A DNA stretch of 64,000 nucleotides from Adineta ricciae. Taxonomy: Eukaryota; Rotifera; Eurotatoria; Adinetida; Adinetidae. Made by a program: the position numbers and the translations under genes. Each line of letters opens with the position of its first letter. Within the stretch, counting starts at the first letter, position 1. The stretch lies in assembly GCA_905250025.1 (NCBI GenBank), contig CAJNOJ010000007.1:434001-498000 (forward strand). The letters are read 5' to 3'. Positions 39,466-50,823 of this stretch are shown here, piece after piece. A model generated the notes under the pieces. The model did no database searches, was not told the origin of the DNA, and worked only from the letters and a program-made list of their open reading frames with translations.

Positions 39466-40204
39466 GAGGCAAGTTCAAAACCCGTTTGCGAAAGTTAATT
39501 ACTAATTATTACATAACGAGACATTGAACACAATATTTTATTCATCATATTTATACACTTAGCTATACCCGGTATCATACAAGTTATAAATATTTTTCTG
39601 AAAATCGGTATCCTTTGTTAGAGAATGTTTTTCTTAATTCTCAAAAAAGTAACATCAGATTTGTCCTCTCCAATCCCCAAAATCTCTTCGGTAAATTTTT
39701 ATAAAAAAAACTGATCGGCGTAAATAAAAAAAAAATAGCGCCAGATTCGGATTCCTCGACCTTTAGAACCATTTCGTCAGTCTTTATAAAAAAAAGTTTT
39801 ATAAAAAATTTCAAAAAAATAATATCAGATTCGAAGTCTTCGCATCGAAATACCTCTGGAAGTGTCTTGTCGGAAAAATCGATTTTCGATGTTTGTTTAA
39901 CCCTGCGGACATACAAGCAAGCAAACAATTCGTGTTTCTAAGACTCTTCTCTACGAGAAAGAGAATACAGTTTTGGACTTGACTTATGACTTGCTCATCT
40001 CTGTATGAAACCGTGCTACCTGTTTCAATTTCTTCTTTGTTTTAGAGCAAAATTGCATTTGCTAGCTCCATGGTTTATCTCCCGATAAACTGAACTTGCG
40101 TCCTGATTCGCCTCGATCATTCTCATTTTTCTTGCAAATATAAATTATAATTATCATAATTATTTTCCTACATTTATTCAACCTCAAGACATATCCATTG
40201 AACA
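39466..40204. other. Repeat-bearing spacer before the fucosyltransferase gene
   Basis: AT-rich 740 bp. The first part may belong to the same transposon relic as the helicase piece, the middle holds the diverged repeats at 39630-39900, and the last 250 bp should contain the fucosyltransferase promoter. No exon seen. Confidence 0.5.
39630..39900. repeat. Three diverged tandem units of about 80-95 bp
   Basis: Units begin with an A-run followed by a shared core: 'acatcagatttgtc', 'gcgccagattcgga' and 'atatcagattcgaag' near 39650, 39738 and 39825, each followed by a 'ctcttcgg/ccatttcg/ctggaag' type stretch and a T/A-rich tail. Identity is low, so the array is old. Through the A-runs it reads as one open frame on the minus strand, which is a composition effect. 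Confidence 0.45.
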
Positions 40205-41473
40205 ATGAATGTAATTAATTCTGCAAGTATTCATCGTGTTCATTCCATTCTACTACTCAGGAGAAAATATTGTGTCTTTGCAATCACGCTTTTCGTTATT
40301 TGTCTTGTAAGTGTGTTAATGAAATATTCTCAAACTATACCATACAGAGAACAGCTAAGTCGAATGCAAACATTGCTGCGACAAAGAAAAGAAGGAACAT
40401 TGATTTCGACGAATCAAACTACACAGCTGATATCGTCTTCAACAAGTTCATCGCAGCGAACAGTAGTCACTACAACAACATTACCTGATCCTCGTGCTTC
40501 ATTGTGTGATAGAACTCTTACGTCAAACAATGTTAACATATCACAAAATCCATGTGAACAGATACGTTGTAGTGTTATTCTACGCAGTAGTGGTGGCCGT
40601 CTTGGCAATCGGATGTTTATGTTTGCCAGTGCATACGGTTTAGCCCGTACTCAGAATTGCCGTTTGTACGTTGATAATTCAATTATTCGAGAGCTGTCAG
40701 AAAGTTTCCAAATGAAAAAAGTCGACGAAAGAATGTGGCTATCCGAGGCAGGATATAGAAGCTTAACTAATGTTCGACAAAAAATATCTATCTGCAGATT
40801 TCTATCAAACTTAGTACGTCCACACGCATTCAAACATATTGAGCTTATTGGCTATTGGCAATCATATTTATATTTTGATGCTTATCGAGAGGAAATTCGA
40901 GAAATGTTCTCCGCTAATCCCACTGTATTAGCCAATGTTATCAAATATATAAGAACTCTCGCGAATCGTATCTGTCCATCATGTCCACCATTGAATGCGA
41001 CTACGCAAAAAGAGCTTCGCTATAGTTTTCAAACACAGCATAATACCACATGGATTGGTATTCATATTCGCCGACGTGATTTTCGTGGTATTGGTTATGC
41101 ATCAGATGACGCCTATATTCATAATGCAATGACTTACTTTCGACGTCGTTATCATTATCAGCAGATTCGTTTTCTTATCGCAAGTGACGAAAAAGAATAC
41201 TTTCAGCGTATGTTTTCGAAAGATATCAAACATAAAACAGTCTTCATTCTCCCGGATGGATTTATGCCTGGAGACGATCTGACTGCTCTGACGTTATGTC
41301 ATCATTCAATTGTAACTGGTGGCACATACAGCTTTTGGAGTGCATATCTTACCGGTGGAGATGTCATACATGATATAAAATATCGAGTTGAATGTACACC
41401 GTCAGATTATTTTCCACCATGGTTCGTGTTAGTAGGAACACCAATTGAAAAACCTTTTTATGTCGGATCTTGA
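40205..41473 (+). CDS. Alpha-1,2-fucosyltransferase (GT11), type II membrane protein
   Basis: Intronless, 422 residues. Transfers fucose from GDP-fucose to galactose in glycan chains in the Golgi. A short cytoplasmic N-terminus is followed by one signal-anchor helix ('CVFAITLFVICLVSVLM'), a Thr/Ser-rich stem with possible N-glycosylation sites (NQT, NIS), then the GT11 catalytic domain. Family motifs: 'GGRLGNRMFMFASAYGLA' (donor-site start), 'WIGIHIRRRDFRG' (the H-x-R-R-x-D motif) and 'GGTYSFWSAYLTGGD' near the end. All conserved motifs are present. The gene has no intron while most neighbours have many, and it lies next to a transposon relic; the eukaryotic stem and anchor argue against a recent bacterial origin. 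Convergent with the RING gene, 238 bp between stops. Confidence 0.88.
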   Translation: MNVINSASIHRVHSILLLRRKYCVFAITLFVICLVSVLMKYSQTIPYREQLSRMQTLLRQRKEGTLISTNQTTQLISSSTSSSQRTVVTTTTLPDPRASLCDRTLTSNNVNISQNPCEQIRCSVILRSSGGRLGNRMFMFASAYGLARTQNCRLYVDNSIIRELSESFQMKKVDERMWLSEAGYRSLTNVRQKISICRFLSNLVRPHAFKHIELIGYWQSYLYFDAYREEIREMFSANPTVLANVIKYIRTLANRICPSCPPLNATTQKELRYSFQTQHNTTWIGIHIRRRDFRGIGYASDDAYIHNAMTYFRRRYHYQQIRFLIASDEKEYFQRMFSKDIKHKTVFILPDGFMPGDDLTALTLCHHSIVTGGTYSFWSAYLTGGDVIHDIKYRVECTPSDYFPPWFVLVGTPIEKPFYVGS

Positions 41474-41711
41474 TGTTATTAACTTGTATTTATTGTCACG
41501 ATGTATCTAGTACAATTCAAACAAGTTTTAAGAGACTTTATCTTGTTTTTGAAACCTATATATAAGCGTAAAGAGATTTTTGGCAAGACATAAAAAGATG
41601 TAGAAAAAGAAAAAGGAAAAAAACGATATTACTAAAATTATTAAAAGGCGTGAAGGACTCAGAAACTGCATGGAATGTTTTGAAAAAGAAAGAAAAAAAA
41701 ACATTGCACAG

Positions 41712-42234
41712 TTATTTCATTACGGTGGGATACATAATCAGAGTAGCCAAGAGAACTATTGAACTTAAAACAAAAAGTTTATCAGCTAAACTACTGGCTA
41801 TGACTGGAAAACCCATACGATCCATCGGGTTCGAATCTGCTCTTGGTGGCTAAACATAGTTTAGAACAGATGAAAGTTATGAAATAATTGACGATACATA
41901 CAACAACATTCTCAGACCATCTTTCATAACATCTTGGGCAACTTAGATGTCCTAGTTCAATCCGACGTTGGATACATTCTACACAAAATATGTCCTTGTG
42001 TACACATGGAATAAGTGGAATGCTCATTGTTGGACGACGACGGCATATTCCACATTCACTTTCAATACTTTCTGGCCACGGTGCACGACATTTAGGGCAA
42101 CTTAGCCCACCAGTTGAAAGCCAATTTTGGACGCATGATTTACAAAATGTTTCGTTGTGTGCACAGGGAATGGCTAGAATGTAAACTGATGGTCCATCCA
42201 AGCAAACTTCACAACTGTGTTGTTCAGTGTCCAT
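41712..42234 (-). CDS. Tandem RING-finger protein with predicted C-terminal membrane anchor
   Basis: Two exons, 41902-42234 and 41712-41849, with a 52-bp intron starting GTATGT and ending TTTAG; 156 residues. Residues about 8-55 and 60-105 are two C3HC4 RING fingers of the same spacing ('CEVCLDGPSVYILAIPC' and 'CGICRRRPTMSIPLIPC'), evidently an internal duplication. The spliced second exon adds a hydrophobic helix, 'LFVLSSIVLLATLIMYPTV', three residues from the C-terminus, as in tail-anchored E3 ligases. Reading through the intron gives a different, polar end, so splicing decides the anchor. RING fingers usually recruit E2 ubiquitin-conjugating enzymes; no substrate can be inferred. An acceptor-like TTTAG lies seven bases before the ATG. 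Confidence 0.78.
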
Positions 42235-42807
42235 GAAATTACTAAATAGGAAAATTCCACGCTAGAGTATTAATATCTATCTAATATGTCTTTACCTTTT
42301 ATCACTGGCGGTATTTTGTACGTATTATATGACCGTCAGTTATTATGATACACGGCAATGAGTGTTTATATACTATACTAGCACGGCGAAATGACTAAAG
42401 CGAAAACAAAACAAGAAAGAAAAAAAAACACCTTTTCGCGAGGCCGGAAAACTCATTCTCTAGTGTGTTTTGCGAATCTATAACACACTCATTGCTTCTG
42501 ATCGTAGACGTTATTGTAGATGTCAGCAGTGCACGTGTTGACCGAAATAAAATCGAAGTAATTAACTGACGCACACTTGTTTCTTTTATTTAGCTTTTTT
42601 TATCTCTCATTGATTATTTATTATCTTTTCCCCAAATGATTAAGGTGAGCATGCAGCCTACGACACATCAATAAGATAAGACATTTGAAATCGGATTTTT
42701 ATCTAGCATAGAAGATTAAATAACAAGCCTTTTTCTTCATTCGCTTATGTCAAACGGTGGCATATCTAGAGGAAATTATAGCAATAAATAAGTAAACTAA
42801 AAGTCTA
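42235..42807. other. Spacer between double-RING and otopetrin genes
   Basis: 573 bp, both neighbours on the minus strand. It contains the promoter side of the RING gene and 3' sequence of the otopetrin gene. Nothing else recognised. Confidence 0.5.
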
Positions 42808-45800
42808 TTATAAACCATGAGGAGCAACAGGTTCAAAAACTGGTAAAATATACATATTCTCCCATACATGTGACAGACACACTGATGCATGAAAACGAAA
42901 GAAAATCTGTAAGGGTGTTGCAATAGCAGCAATAATTGACCAAGGAATGACATGATAGAACGCTAGTTGAAATGGATTGGCTTCGTGCTTTGTAGTTGTT
43001 GTTGTTTCTTCGAACCATAAGCTAAGGTCAATCATGATTAGCAGTGTGATGATTTCACGTGCAGGATATTGATGTTTATTGGTTCGATTCAGACGTTTGC
43101 GTAGAGCCACAAGAATGAAAAATGCATGGACAGTAGCCTCGAGAAATTCTAAAGGAAAAAGACAAGTAGTCAAGTGAACATCGAATGTATGACATACCCA
43201 AAACAACAATGACGATTTTCAGATAGGCAATCCATATGGTCGCATGATTTTTATTGTTTAATAGAGCAAAAGCACTAAAGATCGTATATAAATATGTTCC
43301 CGTTAACGAAACCACAATTAGAACATCATCGAATCCTAAACAAAAATTTAAATTAATTTGCATGATTCTTTAACATTCTCATACGTGATGTTGTCCTTTT
43401 GTATTGAAGTTTTCGTATTTTAAACAATGCCCACGTCGTTGCTGACAGAGATACGCATAGAAGGAAGAAGTTAACAATTTCTACAATAGCAATGCTATAT
43501 AAGATTGTCGTCGGCGTTTTCGGCAGTGGTTTCAATAGGCTCGCCATCGTTGTCGTACTAAAACCATGATAGTGATGCCGATGATGTGACGACGAAGTTA
43601 CCATTGCACTGCGCGAATAAATTCGATGATGTGACTGATGATGAGAATCGCTTGTGTGTATTGCTAATGTTGCCGCAAAATGCGGGTCATCACTGATCTT
43701 GTTACGAAAAACTGCGTATAGAATAATTGAGATAACTGTGCACGAAAAGACAATCATTCCAGTAAATAAACCCTTTATAGAAGCGTGACAGTTGACCATG
43801 AAAACATTTTTCGAAGAAGCTTTATCCGACATTTTGTACGCAAATGTTTTTCCAATGTTTTCCCAGATAAGGTAGAACAACTGAAAGAAAGACAATAATA
43901 TCCTCGTCATTAAGTGATCATACTCTACACATACTGTCAAAGACATCAAACTAAATTCAATCGTACATGGATAGAGAAGAGGTTTCAATTTCATGTAGCC
44001 AACATTAATCAGAGCAGCCATTTGCACAGCATCTTCGATCGATTGAATGCAATTCGTTGGATTCGTAGATGGCCCATGATGTACGTTGTGTGCTGATTTG
44101 AGCGTACCTAGTAGCGCATAAGAAAAAGCGAAGATAGTTCAAAGAACGTCTATCTACCATTGAGTGGTTGGGTAATGCTTGAAAATGTTGTTATTGATAC
44201 TTCATGACTGCTCATTTCAGTTATTTGTAGTTTGGTTTCAATAACAACCATGCGAAACCTAATGATATTGAAAACATTATTCCTATCATATGTCAGAACC
44301 GATAATTCACATACCAAACACATAAGTTCGTGACAACAATGTGCATAACGGCTAATCTAGCAAGACTTTCGTGTGCTCGAATGATTAACTAAATACAAAA
44401 TCTCATCTTGGTGATAGGAACTGAATTCTTACATTAGAATGCTTGAAAATAAAGAAGAATTGAATGAAACTAAATAGTAATCTGGAAATATCATCCATGA
44501 CAGCTGTCCATCGAACACACGGAATGTTCTCTAAGTTACTTAGGATTGATAAACCTGAATGTATCACTGTTCCAAGACAAAAGACTAAAGTAATTCAATA
44601 GTAACAAACGAACTATCTTCATAAATTCGATCTCACTTCCTATTCCAACACGAATATAAAGACCACCAGCGGTGGAATGATCATCATAGTTATAGCCGAT
44701 AACACGTTGCACGATACTATCTTTCCTATGGCGTACGTAGGTTCGTAAGTGTTGTATGGCATTCGGATCCAGCGCCCGTCGTCTAGTTGAAAAATCTCGT
44801 GTTGTATCCGCTCGACTTCTCATGATTACGGACGATTTCGTTGATACATCGTCTAACGATTGAGATTTACTGTGAGGATGACGAAACGTTGGAGAGCCAT
44901 CGTCATCGTCCTCGTTGACCTTAGTAGTTGAAACTGTCCCATGTAGTTGATTCCCATTCGAACGGTCATTTTCATCGTTCGATTCGAACTCGTCGGAATC
45001 GTCAAATAATTGCAAATTAAAATATGGCGTCGATGACAATCTTGTTGGTTCTTCTTTTGCTAACATTGGCATAAATGCGTTTCCAGGTAAATGTAGATTC
45101 ACACTACTTTTCGGCAAATGTGGTATTTCCATTTTATTAATGGCTGAAGTGTTGATTGGTATCTTACGGCGATGACGAACGATATCAAACATGCAGAATA
45201 TAATCCAAAAGATCGATACCCAATAGAGATAGGTAAAGTAAACCTATGATCAAGATAAAACAACAAGGTAGAATTGATAGGAGAGGTTTGACAAAGTTTA
45301 CTTCAGCTAAAAGTTTGATATTTTCCGCTTCTTCCGCTGGAATAATAGCGTGTGATATTGAGAAGGCCACTCCACCAACGAAGATAACTATGATTAAATT
45401 TTAAAAAAGTCAATAGTTCACTGGAAGATCTCGATTCTACTAACCCAAACCATACAAAATGCTGAAGATTTTGTAAACATCTGAATTTTCATCATTGCTT
45501 CTAAACGTAAAAGAAAAAACATTGAACTAACTATGAACAAATCTAATCATAAAATGATATACATATATTTTACTTGTCGAATATACCTTCGTAGGACGGT
45601 CATCGTTCAAATAATCTTCTGTCCTTTCTCACGTCTCCTTCTCCTCAACTTATTTGACCTTATAGTCATACTTATTAACCGAGATCTAAATGTGTTCATT
45701 CAACTTGCACTTTTAGAGAAACTTGACCGGGGACGATGAACAGAGAGATTACTCTTTCTCAGAATGACTTAAGACAATCAACGGATGAAAACGAATACAA

Positions 45801-47200
45801 TACAAACAAGAAAAGAATATTTCGTTGTGTTTACCTCTTATGTTTACGGAGTCTAGATAAGAAATTTTGTTTTTTGGAGTCACCCCTATTCATTGATATT
45901 TAATAATCGACTAACGCACACGCGGACCTTTTTTCTTCATCTATATATACATGTATCATTATTTTTTTGTGTACCAATATTTGTCTTCGTAATGTTTTTT
46001 GCGAATCGATACCTGAATGAAATCGTAATAGCTGAGAAAACATATTATTTGCTGTTGTTTTTTGAATATATTTTTCTTGCGTATAACTGTCAAACGAAAT
46101 TAAGACGGAGAATTATACATTCTATTCTTTCGATTAAGTTTTGATTAATAAACGAATATCTTTTGCAGCTAAGTGTCTTTGTGAGTGAAAGGCTAAATCT
46201 AACAAATTGATGGCAACTCATGCAACGAGTTTCGGAAAAACCAGGGAGCCGAAACTATTATCATTTCATCAACAAAAATAATCATTCTACTCTATGTGTG
46301 AGGTTTGGGAAGAAACAAAACCTGAGAAATTACCCATAAAATAGATAATATCACTTTTGCACTTACAGTATATTTTATGATAGTTCATAATATGCCCAAT
46401 TGGAGCAATTATCTTTAGTTCATCCAACAGCGAGAGACTACAAGTATCTAGTGTTTCTATTGAGTCGGATAAAAAGTGCATTTTTCCGACACAAGGATTG
46501 AATCACGCTAAACTAATCGAAACTCAATAGAGAATCAGTCATGGTTGGTTGCGCGTTTTTCTCGCAATTATCGACACATGGTAAATATCTAATGAATCTA
46601 TAATATACATCATCATTAAATTTGAAATGTATATATCTACATTTGCAAACGAATAACATCAAAGAGCGTTTAATCTAGGCAATCGATGTCTAATAAAAAA
46701 ACTGTGGTGAGCGGTAAGGTGAATATCAGATTGATATTTATAAATCTCTAAGAAAGATATCTGTACCTGTTATGGAAAAGAAGGTGTGTCCAGTTGGACT
46801 TTTTATTCGAAGAAAAGTATCCATGTGAGGTTTGACGCTTTGGCATATGTTGTTTGCGGGCAAAAGGTTCGTCTGATAGGTTATTTTTGAGTTCTTTCAA
46901 TGCGATCATATCTGGAACGATAATCGCTCGAGAATCTTCCATCATGTGTTCGTCATTGTTTTCGAGTGGCGAGCGAGACCCATCTACACGTGATGCGGTC
47001 GATTGCCATTGAGTAGGAGAACGCGATCTCTTGCGAGAAACGTGAGTTGCGGTTGGTAAACTTAATACGGAAGCTGTATGTTCATTATGCTGAGTTGATT
47101 GTTCAGTAAACGAAGTAGCACGATGCGGTTTTGAATGATGTAAATTACGGTCAGAAGGTACTCGGAGATAACCAGCTGGAGTATCTGGTGCAGCTAACAT
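42808..47200 (-). CDS. OTOP: Otopetrin-family proton channel
   Basis: Otopetrins are twelve-helix proton channels of the plasma membrane. First exon about 46770-47200 encodes a polar N-terminus and ends in phase 2; it joins in frame across a 1.26-kb intron to the exon near 45504 (...'SNDENSDVYKIFSILYG'). Helices follow: 'VIFVGGVAFSISHAII', 'VYFTYLYWVSIFWIIFCM', a long acidic/Ser-rich loop, then 'HSTAGGLYIRVGIGIFCLG', 'ENIPCVRWTAVMDDISRLLF', 'ARLAVMHIVVTNLCVWF', 'LKPLLYPCTIEFSLMSLTLF', 'FDDVLIVVSLTGTYLYTIF', 'ATVHAFFILVALRKRL', 'AREIITLLIMIDLSLWFEET', 'PFQLAFYHVIPWSIIAAIA', 'FFRFHASVCLSHVWENMY'. The last segments match the family's C-terminal signature closely. A loop near 43565-43660 is very rich in His. 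Length about 800-870 residues. Family certain; the first exon is inferred from phase. Confidence 0.87.
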
Positions 47201-47959
47201 ACCGAAGAATGTTTTTCAATTTGTTCTTTTTCTAGTACTTGAATCATATGACGTGAGGGTGTTTTTTATATTGATTTGTGTCCATAATGGATACTAAATG
47301 GTTGAATGCAATATATGTTACCTTGATTGATGTCTTCAACAACAACGGAGGAAAAAATACATGCTTCGTGTAGTTTTACAATAACATCGATCGTTATGTT
47401 TAGCAAAAGAATAGAAACAGATTGATTCACCGTGCTTCGTATTTAGAATTTAGTCAATAAAATTTATTGAAGTTAAATTAACCTTAAAGCACTTTTGTGC
47501 TTCACTTGAATCACATAATGTCATTGTCTTACCTTGACAAGAAATCTTCCCATCAATTGTTTTGCGAATTTACGCGAAAATAACCATAGCATTCGAAGAA
47601 GAAATCTTCTCAGCTTGAACGAAAAAGAATAATGGCACTGTATGTATAGCAAACATTACGCATTTATAAGTTGAAACAAGTGTAGAATATTAAGATTTGC
47701 ATTCATATGTAGAATACATTCCTCATTAATTCACATTCGATCTCGCATTTCTTATAGTTCGTACTGCTGTTCTATGTATACTCATGTCTGATACTATCCT
47801 GTGGTGTATTCACAGTTGTCGCTAGTACACTATTTTGTGTATATACGAAATATTCTATCCAATAAGATAACAGACAAGACAAGAATAGTAGAAAATCGTC
47901 CATGATAACAGATCGATCTATATATCCATCTTGCTTTCACACTTATTTACTTGAATAGA
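47201..47959. other. Divergent promoter region otopetrin / YIPF1-2
   Basis: 759 bp between divergent starts. No coding potential seen. On the plus side a pyrimidine-rich stretch ends in an AG at 47957-47958, one base before the YIPF1/2 ATG. Confidence 0.5.
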
Positions 47960-48925
47960 ATGTTTTCCGATGATGGTTTTTTAAGTGAAAAATTCTCCGA
48001 TCAAAGCCCGAGTCAGACGCATATTTTTACATCATTTCCAAATTCAGCAGTAGATCCCGATAATGATGATTTCTCAGCAGATAATAAACCAGCTAACAAT
48101 CTATCATATGAATATAATCCATCGAATTCTCAACCATCGTCTCTACCATTACCTGCAACTGCGAATACTTCCAAAGATGAACAATTTCATATTTGGCAAT
48201 TAGAATATTATCAAGCCTATTTTCAAATCGATACACAGCAAGTTATCGAACGTTTATTATGTTCAATGACACCACGTCCGAATAAATCCTATTTCGATTC
48301 CACTATTCGGCAAAATCCCGATTTGTACGGACCATTTTGGGTCTGCATCACCTTTATAATAACTGTTGCCGTCAGTGGCAACATTCTCACGTATTTTTAT
48401 GTTCCTGATGCAGATTTTCAAATTGATTTTTCCAAAATAACTCTCTCTGCTATTGTAAGAACGTGCAAACGGCGTGATTTTTAGTTTTGATAAGAACTTT
48501 CTTTCTAGTTCATTTGCTTTTACTGGTGGTTTATGCCGACATGTATTTATTTTTTCTTCCGATGGCATTTGAAACGCATTGAATATACATTCGTTGAATT
48601 ACTCTGTATCTACGGTTACAGCTTAACAACATTTATTCCAATTTCAATCCTGTGGATGATTCCCATATCTTGGCTACAGTGGCTATTAACTATAATAGGT
48701 TCAGTGACCAGCGGAAGTGTTCTAATTGTAACATTTTGGCCGACAACTAATTCCGATAAAAAACGTTTCAATGCTCTATCAATGTTATTGATGTTTTTCC
48801 TGCATTTAGCAATGGCTGTTGGTATTATGCTAGTCTTTTTCCATGTGTCAGATAGAAATATTCCTACAAGGAAACCAACAACGTTATTAACTACAATGAT
48901 TTCATCAGCGAAGAATAAAATTTAA
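47960..48925 (+). CDS. YIPF1/YIPF2-like Yip1-family protein
   Basis: Exons 47960-48454 and 48509-48925 give 303 residues. Five-helix Golgi membrane protein. Residues 1-75 are polar and disordered; then the family signature 'HIWQLEYYQAYFQIDTQQVI' and 'RQNPDLYGPFWVCITFIITV', followed after the 54-bp intron by 'RIEYTFVELLCIYGYSLTTF' and 'GSVLIVTFWPTTNSDKKRF', all as in animal YIPF1/2. The start is taken at 47960 because it is the first ATG and an acceptor-like AATAG precedes it directly. Followed by OLA1 on the same strand after only 122 bp. Confidence 0.87.
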
Positions 48926-49020
48926 TCGTGTAGATTGATGATTCTTATAACTGGTGTTATCGTTTTAAAATTAGAATATAAGATTTGGTTATTTGATAAA
49001 GCTGATTTGACTATGATCGG

Positions 49021-49047
49021 AATTCCTTTTTTAGATCAGAATACACG
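49021..49047 (+). promoter_or_regulatory. Probable trans-splice acceptor of OLA1
   Basis: A pyrimidine tract 'ttccttttttag' ends at 49034, 13 bases before the OLA1 ATG, inside a 122-bp intergenic gap too short to hold an obvious promoter and a cis intron. This fits spliced-leader addition to a downstream cistron. Confidence 0.45.
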
Positions 49048-50712
49048 ATGCCACCAAAAAAGAAAGAAGAAGCTAAACCAAAGCCACTTATTGGTCGTGT
49101 TGGTACTAATCTGAAGATGGGTATCGTCGGTTTACCCAATGCTGGGTTAGTCTTTTGCTCTTTAGTGAAAGCGACATAGCTGATTTTGTTTTAGAAAATC
49201 AACTTTCTTCAACATATTAACAAAATCAAGTGTACCTGCAGAAAACTTCCCTTTTTGTACAATCAATCCAAATGAAAGTAATGGAACCTTAGTCTTCCCG
49301 TACGATCGAATTCAATAATGATTGTTTAGGTCGAGTACCTGTGCCCGATTCAAGATTCGATTTTTTGTGCAAACATTATGAACCATTAAGGTATTCGTTT
49401 AATGAACCAACTCCATCATTCATTTTCTCTTCTATTCTAGTAAACAACCGGCATATCTCAATGTAATCGATGCAGATAGATTTTTCTTTCTATTCGATTG
49501 TATTTGTTTTCAATTTAGGTGGTGGACATTGCTGGCTTAGTTAAAGGTGCAAGTGAAGGTCAAGGTATGTGCGGGTTCGATTGTATTAGACATCTAACTC
49601 TTAGCTTCTGTTAGGTCTTGGTAATGCTTTTCTTTCACATATAAAAGCATGTGATGGTATTTTTCATATGGTCCGAATTTTTGATGAACCTGATATAGCT
49701 CATGTGGAAGGAAATGTCGATCCGATTCGCGATATTGAAATTATTCACGATGAATTGAGGTTTGATTGTGTGTAGAACGAAAGAAAATGACGTGCATTGT
49801 TTTCATTCAGATTGAAAGATGTTGAAATTGTCAAAAAAGTACATGAAGATTTAGAAAAGAAAGTCGTCCGTGGAAATGATAAAACGTTGAAGGTCGACTA
49901 TGTATGTTTGAAAGTATTGCCATTGATTTGTACATGTATTCTATTGTTCTCTCTAGGAAACAATTAGTAAAGTAATGAATATGATAAAAGAAGAAAAGGG
50001 TAGTGTTCGATTCAATGATTGGAACGAAAAAGAAATCGAAGTATTGAATAAACATTTGTTGAATACCTCGAAACCCATGGTTTATCTATTAAACATGTCG
50101 GAAGAAGATTACATTAAGAAGAAGAACAAATGGTTAGGTAAAGTGAAACAATGGATTGATGAACACGATCCAGGTGCTACTGTTATCCCGTTCAGTGCAA
50201 ATTACGAATATCGTCTTGTTGATTTAACTGATGATGAACGTGAAAAGACTGTTAAGGAATCCGGAGCACCAAGGTTAGTATTAACGAATGTGATAAGAAT
50301 GACCTTCTGAAGAGATTTTTCTCTTGTTATAGTGCATTGGAAAAAATCATTCTTGCTGGTTATCGCGCTTTGCAATTGTGTTACTTTTTCACCTGCGGAA
50401 AAGACGAAGTCAAAGCATGGACTATTCAAGTTGCAACAAAAGCGCCACAAGCAGCTGGACGTATTCATACAGATTTCGAGAAAGGTTTCGTTATGGCTGA
50501 AGTGATGAAATTCGATGATTTCAAAGAATGCGGAAATGAAAATGCTGTGAAAGTAGGAGAACTTGTTTCGGATTGATAGATAAATCTAATCGTGATTTTT
50601 CTAGGCGGAAGGAAAATATCGTCAACAAGGAAAGAACTATACTGTCGAAGACGGAGATATTATTTACTTTAAAACCAATACAGGCGGTGGTTTAAATGCA
50701 GCGAAGAAATAG
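49048..50712 (+). CDS. OLA1: Obg-like ATPase 1
   Basis: YchF-subfamily P-loop protein that hydrolyses ATP rather than GTP, cytosolic, linked to translation and stress responses. About ten short exons. Motifs in order: basic start '[13 protein letters not shown]', G1 'GLPNAGKSTFFN' (split by an intron), '[20 protein letters not shown]', G3 '[20 protein letters not shown]', '[19 protein letters not shown]', the coiled-coil arm, '[11 protein letters not shown]' in place of the G4 NKxD (the family's NxxE change that gives ATP preference), and the C-terminal TGS-like domain '[20 protein letters not shown]' to '[17 protein letters not shown]'. About 395 residues, the normal length, with no oddity. 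Lies between two Yip1-family genes on the same strand. Confidence 0.93.
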
Positions 50713-50799
50713 ACATGATAACCAGCTTTGTTTTCGTTTTCTTTTTTGCATTGTTATATCATTTTCTTTTTTGATCCGTTGTTTATTATCGGTTTGAGG

Positions 50800-50823
50800 A
50801 GTTTACCCATCTCTCTTCTAGAT
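50800..50823 (+). promoter_or_regulatory. Probable trans-splice acceptor of YIPF5
   Basis: 'cccatctctcttctag' ends at 50821, two bases before the YIPF5 ATG, in a 111-bp gap after the OLA1 stop. A strong pyrimidine tract and AG with no room for a separate first exon. Confidence 0.5.

Noticed and set aside
39641-39928. 95-residue minus-strand frame as a gene
   Set aside because: Phe/Lys-rich reading through A-runs of a decayed tandem repeat.
41826-41836. GGTTCGAATC, resembling a tRNA T-loop
   Set aside because: It lies inside the second exon of the double-RING gene (opposite strand) and no cloverleaf arms can be formed around it.
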